Shown here piece by piece: positions 54,681 through 62,943 of a DNA stretch of 64,000 bases. Both the position numbers and the translations under genes were made by a program. This DNA comes from Candidatus Zixiibacteriota bacterium (lineage in GTDB: Bacteria; Zixibacteria; MSB-5A5; GN15; FEB-12): assembly GCA_024278935.1 (NCBI GenBank), contig JAJRSF010000038.1:243156-307155 (forward strand). The letters are read 5' to 3'. The first letter of the stretch is position 1. Each line of letters begins with the position of its first letter. The notes under the pieces are model-generated. The model made no database searches. It was not told the DNA's origin and worked only from the letters and a program-made list of their open reading frames with translations.

Positions 54681-56333
54681 ATGGAAATTTTAGAACAAGA
54701 AAGAAAATCAATGTCAATATATCTGCAACCAAGTAAACAATTAGGGTATTCAAATATATACTTAGATTTTCTAAAGAAAAATGAAGCTGTCGAAAAGTTT
54801 TATCCGGCACAATCGTTAAAATCTGTCGCTGACCAACTAGGCTCAAAAGAATTTGACAGATCTGCTATAGCAGATATTTTAATAAACCAAAACAAACAAT
54901 TTGGCTCATCTCAACTCGTATTTGATAATATTGAACTTTTGCGAGAGAGTAACACGCTTTGTGTTGCAACCGGTCAACAAGCAGGGCTTTTCGGAGGCTC
55001 ACTACTTATAATTATCAAAGCGTTAGCGATTGTAAAATCTGCCAAGTTGTACTCTGAAGAGTTACAACAACCTGTTATTCCAATTTTCTGGATTGCCGGC
55101 GATGACCACGATTACGAAGAAGTCAACCATACTTACACTTTAGACAGGTTGTCACAAATAGTAAAATCAACCTATGAAGCAACTCCTGAGATTGATCTAC
55201 CAACGGCAGAATTATTATTTGAAAATGCCGAAGCATTGGAAAATGCAAAAACGACTCTCAAAGAATCTCTAGGTGAAACAGATTTCACCAAAGAACTATA
55301 CGATCTTATAGATAGTAGCTACACAACTTCTGATAACTACGCCTCTGCTTTTGGGAAACTAATGGCTCAGCTTACAAAGAACTATGGGCTGGTTTTATTT
55401 TCACCGGGGGATACGCAGGTTAAAAAATTGTCTGTCGATTTTTTCCAGTCTGTGATTTTAAAACAAGATGAGTTACATGAATTGCTTGATGAGACAAACG
55501 AAAAAATAAAGACCCAAGGCTATCATATACAGGTTGAGAAAAAAGATAATTCCGTTCATCTCTTTTACAACCTTAATGGTCGCAAACCTGTTTTGCGAGA
55601 TGGTGATGCTTTCAGCGTTGGAGAAAAGTCTTTCACGCAACAAGAACTGCTTGATACTATAGCAGAACATCCTGAAAAGTTTTCACCCGATGTTATGACC
55701 CGTCCTATCTGGCAGTCGATAATTTTTCCCGTCATAAGCCAAAAAGGTGGGGCAGCCGAGATTGCCTACCTTGCTCAGATAAACAGACTGTTCAACCTCT
55801 TTGATGTTACCGTTCCATACTATAAAGCTCGTCCAACATTGACTGTTGTTGAAAAACGGTACCAAACACTCATGGATAGTCATCAGATTCAGTTTGAAGA
55901 TTTAGTTGGTGATATTGAAGATGTAATCAATCGAATCCTCACCGAATCATTCCCTGAAGATTTAGAACAAAAATTTCAATCATTGAAAAATCATATTAAG
56001 TGTCATTTTGAAGATTTCACAAAAGATTCAATCTCATTTGATAATTCACTTGAAAAATTCGCATCTCAAATTTATGGTAAAATTGATTATTCGCTGAATA
56101 CATTTGAAGGCAAAGTCTTTTCTGCCCATAAGAAAAAATCAAAAGAGAGCCGTGATCGGATTTATCGTCTATGGCATTCGCTTTACCCGATGAGAACTTT
56201 CCAGGAACGGGTTGTTAATGTCGCCTTTTTTATCTCACGTTATGGGTTTGAATTTATTCCATTTTTATATGCACAAATTGATTCAGAAGAACCAAATCAT
56301 AAACTGATGTATCTTTCGGAGATGGAGCAATAA
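54681..56333 (+). CDS. bshC: Bacillithiol biosynthesis cysteine-adding enzyme BshC
   Basis: 550 residues from ATG 54681. An ATG at 54711 (MSIYLQPSKQLGYSNIYLDFL) is also possible and has slightly better upstream context. Family features: CVATGQQAGLFGGSLLIIIKALAIVKSAK, PVIPIFWIAGDDHDYEEVNHTY, DVMTRPIWQSIIFPVISQKGGAAEIAYLAQ. Coiled-coil region late, ending FISRYGFEFIPFLYAQ. Adds cysteine to GlcN-malate, the last step of bacillithiol synthesis. Followed with one-base overlap by bshA. Confidence 0.93.
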   Translation: MEILEQERKSMSIYLQPSKQLGYSNIYLDFLKKNEAVEKFYPAQSLKSVADQLGSKEFDRSAIADILINQNKQFGSSQLVFDNIELLRESNTLCVATGQQAGLFGGSLLIIIKALAIVKSAKLYSEELQQPVIPIFWIAGDDHDYEEVNHTYTLDRLSQIVKSTYEATPEIDLPTAELLFENAEALENAKTTLKESLGETDFTKELYDLIDSSYTTSDNYASAFGKLMAQLTKNYGLVLFSPGDTQVKKLSVDFFQSVILKQDELHELLDETNEKIKTQGYHIQVEKKDNSVHLFYNLNGRKPVLRDGDAFSVGEKSFTQQELLDTIAEHPEKFSPDVMTRPIWQSIIFPVISQKGGAAEIAYLAQINRLFNLFDVTVPYYKARPTLTVVEKRYQTLMDSHQIQFEDLVGDIEDVINRILTESFPEDLEQKFQSLKNHIKCHFEDFTKDSISFDNSLEKFASQIYGKIDYSLNTFEGKVFSAHKKKSKESRDRIYRLWHSLYPMRTFQERVVNVAFFISRYGFEFIPFLYAQIDSEEPNHKLMYLSEMEQ

Positions 56334-57460
56334 TGGTCATAGGTATAACATGTTATCCTTCCGCCGGTGGTTCCGGTATAATAGCCACGGAACTCGGAAT
56401 TCAACTTGCCGCACGAGGACATCAGGTACATTTTATTTCATATGCGATGCCGTTTCGGCTTGCTGAATTCAAGACAAATCTTATGTATCATGCTGTTGAA
56501 ACTACCGCCTATCCATTGTTTAAATATCCGCCATATACCTTAACACTTGCGGCGAAAATGGCAGAGGTCTCCCGAAATTTTAACTTAGATATTTTACATG
56601 TACATTATGCAATCCCACATGCTGCTTGTGCATTTTTAGCAAAGCAACTTTTGAATGGCGATGCAAAGCAACCGAAAATTATTACGACCTTACATGGTAC
56701 AGATATTACTCTAGTAGGTTCCGACCCATCATACTATGAAATTACACGCTTCTCGATAAATGCATCCGATGGTCTTTCGGCAGTGTCAAAATATCTTGCC
56801 AATGAAACCAAAGAGGTTTTCAAACTCGAGCAGGATATTCGGGTTGTCTATAATTTTTTTGATGAAAATCGATTTAAACCGCATTCAAAACAATGTATGA
56901 AATCAGAATTTGCCGCTGAGGGTGAAGCACTTATAACCCATGTCTCAAATTTCCGTCCTGTAAAAAGAACCCTTGATGTAATCGACATCTTTGAAAAAAT
57001 ATCTGCCGAGGTTCCTGCTAAATTATTGCTTATTGGTGAAGGTCCCGACACGATTTTAACCCGTCGTCAGGTAAATAAAAAAGGACTCGGTGACAAAGTA
57101 ATTTTCTTAGGTAATCAAAGTAGGGTAGAAGCTGTTTTGCCATGTTCCGACCTTTTCTTGCTCCCATCAGAAGAAGAATCTTTTGGGCTTGCCGCTTTAG
57201 AAGCACTTGCTTGCGGAGTTCCTGTTATTGGAACCCAGGGGACTGGGCTTGTCGAAGTAATAGATGATTACAAAAACGGATTCCTTCTCCCGGTTGGTGA
57301 CACAACATCAATGGCCAGAGCAGCAATCTCTCTTCTGAAAGACCCGTTACGTTTAGCAGACTTTAAAAAAGATGCCGCCCGTATTTCGTATGATCGATTT
57401 AACTCACAAAAAATTATTTCTGACTATGAGTCATACTACGAGGATGTATTAAATGGTTAA
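56333..57460 (+). CDS. bshA: Bacillithiol glycosyltransferase BshA
   Basis: 375 residues, GT4 family. GITCYPSAGGSGIIATELGIQLAARGHQVHFISYAMPFRL is the diagnostic BshA start, THVSNFRPVKRTLDVIDIFEKI and EEESFGLAALEALACGVPVIGT (ExxxxxxxE loop). Makes N-acetylglucosaminyl-malate from UDP-GlcNAc and malate, the first step of bacillithiol synthesis. Overlaps bshC by one base and bshB by eight. Confidence 0.95.
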   Translation: MVIGITCYPSAGGSGIIATELGIQLAARGHQVHFISYAMPFRLAEFKTNLMYHAVETTAYPLFKYPPYTLTLAAKMAEVSRNFNLDILHVHYAIPHAACAFLAKQLLNGDAKQPKIITTLHGTDITLVGSDPSYYEITRFSINASDGLSAVSKYLANETKEVFKLEQDIRVVYNFFDENRFKPHSKQCMKSEFAAEGEALITHVSNFRPVKRTLDVIDIFEKISAEVPAKLLLIGEGPDTILTRRQVNKKGLGDKVIFLGNQSRVEAVLPCSDLFLLPSEEESFGLAALEALACGVPVIGTQGTGLVEVIDDYKNGFLLPVGDTTSMARAAISLLKDPLRLADFKKDAARISYDRFNSQKIISDYESYYEDVLNG

Positions 57461-58166
57461 ACTCGACGCCTTGGCAATAGCTGCACACCCTGATGATATA
57501 GAAATTACATGCGGTGGGTTGCTTATCAATATGTCAAACGAGGGTCGCAAAACTGGTGCCTTAGATCTGACCCGTGGTGAGATGGGTACTTTTGGAACTC
57601 AAGCTGATCGTGATGCCGAAGCAGTTGTTGCAGGTGAAATTATGGGACTGTCTTATCGCAATAATCTTTCGATGGCTGACTCGGCCGTTGCCTATACGCA
57701 GGAAAATAAATTAAAAATTGCTCAAATTATTCGAGACACAAAACCGGAACTGGTTATCCTTCCGCATTGGGAACAACGACACCCCGATCATTTGGCTTGT
57801 ACCAAACTTGGTTATGATGCCTGTTTTTTATCAGGACTTAAAAAAGTAGATTTAAACGGCGAGCCGCATCGACCTCGCAAAATAATTTATATTACCTATT
57901 CACGCACAGCTGATTTTTCGTTTTTGGTTAATATTTCTAATAGCTTTAAGCAAAAATGTGATTCGGTCAGAGCGTATAAATCTCAATTTGAGAACAAAGA
58001 AAATGCCAAACGGATTTTCCATCCGGGCATAGATGTGTTCGAATATATGGAAATCAAAGCACGCTTTCTCGGTCAAATTGCCGGTGTGGAATATGCCGAA
58101 TCATACTTTATCAAAGAATCTATCTTAATTGATGATCCCCAAAATATGCCTATAGCTTCGATATAA
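57453..58166 (+). CDS. bshB1: Bacillithiol deacetylase BshB1
   Basis: 237 residues, LmbE/PIG-L zinc deacetylase fold. AIAAHPDDIEITCGG (HPDD zinc motif), DLTRGEMGTFGTQADRDAEA, LPHWEQRHPDHLACT (third zinc His). Removes acetate from GlcNAc-malate. Completes a full bshC-bshA-bshB set in one operon. A terminator follows at 58342. Confidence 0.94.
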   Translation: MVKLDALAIAAHPDDIEITCGGLLINMSNEGRKTGALDLTRGEMGTFGTQADRDAEAVVAGEIMGLSYRNNLSMADSAVAYTQENKLKIAQIIRDTKPELVILPHWEQRHPDHLACTKLGYDACFLSGLKKVDLNGEPHRPRKIIYITYSRTADFSFLVNISNSFKQKCDSVRAYKSQFENKENAKRIFHPGIDVFEYMEIKARFLGQIAGVEYAESYFIKESILIDDPQNMPIASI

Positions 58167-58341
58167 TTGATCTAATCAGATATTATCACAACACAGCAAC
58201 TTATAGAAATCTTGAAAAAGATACTTTGAGCTTCAGTTTAAAACTTTTCGAACCGATATAAATATTAGATTCATGATACAGGGGATACGGGTTATTTCAT
58301 TAGAAATTTCCCTCTGGTCATAATTTAGGGTAGGTAAAATT

Positions 58342-58375
58342 TCCGATTGTAATTATTTATAGTCGGATTTTTTTT
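58342..58375 (+). terminator. Rho-independent terminator after the bacillithiol operon
   Basis: TCCGATT (58342-58348) pairs with AGTCGGA (58361-58367), with one G-U, and is followed by eight T. Confidence 0.8.
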
Positions 58376-58411
58376 ATTTTCAAATCAGCTTTTTTTCTGT
58401 ATTATAAACTC

Positions 58412-59296
58412 ATGATTGAACAAGCAAACAAATTTTCTCAAGGGCTGAAAGTCACAGTTGTCGGTATTGTCGCAAATATCCTTCTTGTGATTATTAAAAT
58501 CTATGCAGGTCTTATTGGAAAAAGTCAGGCACTTCTTGCCGATGGTATCCATTCACTTTCTGATCTACTTTCTGACTTCATTGTGCTATTCGGTTTAAAA
58601 TGGGGAACCATGGATGCCGATGAAAACCATCCTTTTGGTCATGGAAGAATCGAAACTCTTTCAAGTATGATAATCGGTATTCTCCTGATTGGTGCAGGTA
58701 TTGGAATCGTATATAGCTCTGTCACTGCCCTCTACGAACATCAAAAAGCAGAACCGACTCTCTTTACAATTTTCATAGCCCTCATTTCAATCGGGGTCAA
58801 AGAAGGAATGTACTGGTACACTCTGATAGTCGGTAAAAAAATTAGAAGTATGCTCTTAATCGCCAACGCCTGGCACCATCGTACCGATGCCTTGTCATCA
58901 GTGGCAGTGCTTATTGGAATCGGGGGAGTATACATAAATCCTAATTGGTACCTTGCCGATTCGCTGGCATCGCTATTTGTGACATATTTTATCCTGCGGG
59001 TAGGTGGACAAATGGTATGGCAGGCTCTTAAAGAAGTTGTCGATACTGCTCCCGATAAAGATGTCTTGGATAAAATTCAGGCAACCGCCCAATCAGTAGA
59101 GGGAGTGTTAGACGCTCACGATATAAATGCCCGTTTATCAGGCGGACAGATATTTTCTGAAATTCATATTGTAGTTAACCCTGATATCACAGTTCGTGAG
59201 GGTCATGCAATAGCCAATAATGTAGAGGACTTGGTAATAAAAGAAATCGAAGACCTCGTACGTGTCATCGTTCATGTCGACCCTGTCAGAGATTGA
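58412..59296 (+). CDS. Cation diffusion facilitator family transporter
   Basis: 294 residues. Six transmembrane helices with the CDF metal sites: GKSQALLADGIHSLSDLLSDFIVL and AWHHRTDALSSVAVLIG. HPFGHGRIETLSSMIIGILL lies between, and a C-terminal cytoplasmic domain (VDTAPDKDVLDKIQATAQSVEGVLDAHDINARLSG) ends the protein. Exports Zn2+, Fe2+ or Mn2+; ion not decided. Monocistronic; the tRNA-Sec gene starts 144 bases downstream. Confidence 0.93.
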   Translation: MIEQANKFSQGLKVTVVGIVANILLVIIKIYAGLIGKSQALLADGIHSLSDLLSDFIVLFGLKWGTMDADENHPFGHGRIETLSSMIIGILLIGAGIGIVYSSVTALYEHQKAEPTLFTIFIALISIGVKEGMYWYTLIVGKKIRSMLLIANAWHHRTDALSSVAVLIGIGGVYINPNWYLADSLASLFVTYFILRVGGQMVWQALKEVVDTAPDKDVLDKIQATAQSVEGVLDAHDINARLSGGQIFSEIHIVVNPDITVREGHAIANNVEDLVIKEIEDLVRVIVHVDPVRD

Positions 59297-59440
59297 GCCA
59301 ATCAACTTGTAGATACCGTCTTGCCTGTTCTGTTGAATTGAATTCGTATGAATTCAAAGTCGAGAAACCCGACAAATTCACTTACGCAAAAACTCTTAAA
59401 TTTCAATTGCCACTCATTATAAATTTCATATATTGTCACC

Positions 59441-59534
59441 GGAAGTGGATGTCGTCTGGTGGCGGTCCCGGTCTTCAAAGCCGTGTGGGGGGCAATGATC
59501 TTGTCCTCGGTGGGTTCGATTCCCACCCCTTCCG
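59441..59534 (+). tRNA. selC: tRNA-Sec (UCA)
   Basis: GGAAGTGG acceptor 5' arm (59441-59448). A long D stem (GTCGTC...GGCGGT with TGGT loop) and a very long variable arm (GGGGGCAA/TTGTCCTC, eight pairs) are present. Anticodon TCA lies at 59475-59477 in a CTTCAAA loop, and the T arm is GTGGG-TTCGATT-CCCAC. Discriminator G, no encoded CCA. Typical selC ends CC[G/A]CTTCC; here the 3' acceptor strand is CCCTTCC, one base short, leaving U6 unpaired or bulged. The first anticodon-stem pair is also C-T. It reads UGA as selenocysteine. No sel genes are in the window. Confidence 0.9.
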
Positions 59535-59850
59535 CTTATTTCACAGGCTGAAGCCTGCTTTATCAATTTTAAATACTCTTTATTTACTTAAAGATGATAG
59601 TTAGTTATCTTCCCAATACAATTTTTCGCCATTAATAGGCTGAACCCCGTTTGATAAACCCACTCCTTTTATGCCTTTAAAGAGCTTATTCTAAAATCAA
59701 ATATTTATTCTCAGTACAATCAGCAGAATATTATATCTCAAAACATTAAAAAACACAAAACAGACTAAAAGAAGTTACTTTTAAGCCGATATTATAACAA
59801 TTGGGTGGATAACAATTATAAGCTTTAGTGCAGATATAATTAAATATATT
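59535..59850. other. 316-base gap after tRNA-Sec with palindromic repeat
   Basis: CAGGCTGAAGCCTG at 59544-59557, nine bases after the tRNA, then TTTATCAA. A degenerate relative (TAGGCTGAACCCCG) lies near 59636. The remainder is AT-rich and gene-free, and would hold the promoter of the kinase gene; no convincing hexamers. Confidence 0.5.
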
Positions 59851-62229
59851 ATGGATAAAAAAGTCAAATATAAAAAAGATGCCAAATATTGGATTATTCC
59901 AATCTCCGTTGTTGTGTCTATCTGGATAATTTCGATTCTCGGGTTTTCTTATTATGAAAAAAGTGAAGATGATAAGCTGCATCGTGAAACAGAAATTATT
60001 AGTGAACAAATAAAACTTCGTCTTGAATCTTGGGTGCAGCACCGGATTGATGTTGTCGAAAATATGGCTATTCTTTCTGCAAGTCAGGATTCTTTTGACA
60101 GCTCACTTTTTGAGCAAAAAGCTGAAGAACTAATCAGTTGGTTCCCGGGACTGCAAGCTCTCAATTGGATTGATCAAGATTGGACAATACAAATTGTGGT
60201 TCCTTTAGAAGGGAACGAACCTGCCTTAGGGAAAGACCTCAAATATCACCCATCTCTCAGTGTTCAAAATGCTCTTGCGAAAGCAGAAAAAAATAATAAG
60301 ATTTCACGTTCTGCTATAATGGAACTTTTACAAGGCGGAGCCGGGTTTGCTACCTACTGGCCGATTCACTCTAGCGATGGAAATATCTTGGGTTATATCA
60401 ATGGTGTTTTAAAAGTTGATAAACTTATTGAAAACTGTTTTTCGGAACCTCTTCTTACAAAGCGATTCTCAATTATGTTTTATGAAAATAATAAATTGAT
60501 TTATAAAAGTGGTGAGAAAATTTGTGAGAAAACATGTGTTATGAAATCTGTTGTTTCTGTCTTATTTGTTGATAAATTTTTACAAATGGAAATTATGCCA
60601 ACAGAAACATACATGAACGCATCCAGTGCATTTATTCCATCGTGGATTCTTGGAATCACTTTTTTATTCTCTTTAGGACTCGGAGTTCTCACACGAAAAT
60701 CAATGTTACATAACAAGGGTATGAGAGCAAGCGAAGAACGGTTTAGAACTGTTGTCGAAAATGCCGGTGATGCTTTTTTCCTTGTATCACAAGATGGAAA
60801 AATTATTGATGTAAATCAACAGGCATGTATAGATCTTCAATATTCAAAAGAAGAATTAACATCAATGAATATTAAAGAAATTGATGAAAAGCCAAACGTT
60901 GACCTTGTAAGGGATAAAATCAATAGCGAGGATGCTGCTTCTATAACTTTTGAATCAACACATAAGAGGAAAGACGGGTCAATTATTCCTGTTGAAATAC
61001 GTATCAGTTTGATTGAAATCAAAGACGAAGAATTTTTCTTATGCCTTTCACGAAATATCTCTGAATCCAAAAAATTACAAGAGCTTGAAAATCGTAATCA
61101 GCGTCTGAAAACTGCAGGCGAGGTTGCCGGGCAGGTCGCACATGACTTTAATAACTTACTAGCACCACTTATTGCCTATCCTGAATTTATTCATGAGTTG
61201 CTCGGTGATAATCACCCGGCAAAAGAATATGTCACAAAAATTGAGAAGTCTGCGAATCAAATAGCAGAAATAAATCAACAACTGTTAACTCTCGGACGAA
61301 GAGGACACTACAACCAACAAGTATTAGACTTGAACAATCTGATTACACAAGTTGTTAATGATGAGATTGATATTTCTTCAGACTGCTGTAAGATTACAAC
61401 AGACTTTGCTGATGATTTATTGCCTATCAAAGGTGGTCATTCTCAGATAGTACGAATTATTACTAACTTGTTGCACAACTCGTTTGATGCTATTTCTTCC
61501 GATGGAATTATTACTATAAAAACTCAGAATTATTATCTTGATAAAAATATGTCTGAATATTTTTCAATTCCAAAAGGTGAATATATTAAATTGAGCGTAG
61601 CAGATAATGGACACGGCATACCGGCAGATGTTCTACCAACTATTTTTGATCCATTTATCAGTACGAAAAAAGCAGACAATAAAAAAGGGTCAGGGTTAGG
61701 CTTAAGTATTGTTGAATCTGTTATGAAAGACCATAACGGTTATGTTGATGTAAATAGTAAAGTCGGTGAAGGTACAGTATTTTATTTGTATTTCCCAGTT
61801 TGTCGAGACGATATCCAGGAGACAAGTTCCACGCAGATTGTTGGTGGAAACGAAAAAATTCTTGTCGTTGATGACGATGAAATGATTTTAGAGGTTACCC
61901 AGAAAATCTTAGATAACTTAGGATATGAAACAAAAACAGCTCAGTCTGGTGAAGCATGTCTTGAAATGTTACAAAATGAGAACTTTGATCTGCTTCTTTT
62001 GGATATGATAATACCGGATTCTATCGACGGTACCGAAACTTATAAACGAGCCTTAGAAATAAATACGAACCAAAAAGCTATTATCGTTTCTGGGTATGCT
62101 GAGTCTCAAAGGGTTAACGAAGCGATGCAGCTTGGCGTGCAATAATTTGTTAAAAAACCGTTTACCAAAGAGACTATCGCCAAAGAAATTAGAGATGCTA
62201 TTCATCAAGAAGTCGAGCAATTAGTTTAG
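59851..62229 (+). pseudogene. Hybrid PAS histidine kinase with receiver domain, premature stop in the receiver
   Basis: A TM helix at about 13-32, an extracytoplasmic sensor (about 35-265, CHASE-like, unrecognised) and a second helix (about 266-286). A PAS domain (ERFRTVVENAGDAFFLVSQDGKIIDVNQQAC), then the kinase core with phospho-accepting H431 in GQVAHDFNNLLAP, N box IITNLLHNSFDAI, ADNGHGIP and GSGLGLSIVESVM. Receiver: ILVVDDDEMILEVT, D718 in LLLDMIIPD, SGYAESQRVNEAMQLGVQ. TAA at 62143-62145 interrupts; the frame continues FVKKPFTKETIAKEIRDAIHQEVEQLV to 62229. The lost 28 residues include the conserved receiver Lys (KKPF). If real, phosphotransfer signalling in the receiver would be impaired. 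As read, the product ends at 62145 (764 residues). Confidence 0.85.
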
Positions 62230-62233
62230 TTTC

Positions 62234-62827
62234 TTAAAACCAACTTAATTCTTTTAACTCAGGTATCGCAATTCGCATTCTATCTGAAACATCTTCAAGT
62301 TCACGAGCCATATCTTCAATATGTTCTGCCCGAAGTTCTATCTTGTCAGCTTTACGTTCAATCTTTTTAGCTTTTGCTTCGATCTCTGCTTCTAAATCAT
62401 CAGAGTCGTAGTCTGCCGATAAAAGTTTGAAGACACAAAAGATTGCGTGGAGTCCTAACTTGGCACCTTCAACACCTATCTTAGCACCATCCCATCCGAT
62501 TTCTTTTGCTTCTTCAATAATAAGATCAATCGAACGATACATCTCTTTTGTTAATTTTCTCTGTTCAGGAGTTGTCTTAACGAATTCATCGTTGATATAT
62601 AATTCATATTTTCTGTCAATTGAAAACGATGTTTTCTCGTCGGTATTAGTCACTATAAGTGTTTTATTATCAAAATCGATATTAATATTATCAATAGTGA
62701 TTCCATTAAGTCCGATTTGAGTATTATGTCCGTTATCTCGAGAACGTTTTGCATCTACCGATGAAACCGATACCAGTAAAAATGATAACAGAAAAAAATA
62801 GACGATACTTTTTTTAAACCTTAACAT
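62234..62827 (-). CDS. Secreted YggN/DUF2884-like protein
   Basis: 197 residues. Signal peptide (SIVYFFLLSFLLVSVSSVDA), then a short beta part (GITIDNINIDFDNKTLIVTNTDEKTSFSIDRKYELYINDEFVKTT) and a long amphipathic helical part (KEMYRSIDLIIEEAKEIGWDGAKIGVEGAKLGLHAIF ... AKAKKIERKADKIELRAEHIEDMARELEDV, coiled coil). Resembles the DUF2884 family (YggN), periplasmic, unknown role. Four bases beyond the kinase stop codon; it converges with the kinase. Divergent from recG. Confidence 0.65.
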   Translation of the reverse strand: MLRFKKSIVYFFLLSFLLVSVSSVDAKRSRDNGHNTQIGLNGITIDNINIDFDNKTLIVTNTDEKTSFSIDRKYELYINDEFVKTTPEQRKLTKEMYRSIDLIIEEAKEIGWDGAKIGVEGAKLGLHAIFCVFKLLSADYDSDDLEAEIEAKAKKIERKADKIELRAEHIEDMARELEDVSDRMRIAIPELKELSWF

Positions 62828-62943
62828 TGTTCTTCTCCTTTATTTAATATGACTCTTATTACGTAACTATCTTTAAATAAGTTTCACTTCTTTTCACATT
62901 TTGAGATTGACTTTTTCTAAAAATTAAAACTTACTATAACTAT

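Noticed and set aside
58167..58411. Possible metal riboswitch before the cation diffusion facilitator (GGGGATACGGG region)
   Set aside because: Only a short G-rich string; I could not form the paired stems of the yybP-ykoY/Mn or NiCo classes. The clear structure there is the terminator of the previous operon.
834..62229. Reassignment of TAA/TAG to an amino acid in this organism
   Set aside because: TAA and TAG end many intact genes at the expected places, both stop types are involved, and most genes contain no internal TAA or TAG.
834..62229. The internal stops as selenocysteine codons linked to the tRNA-Sec gene
   Set aside because: All four are TAA or TAG, not TGA.
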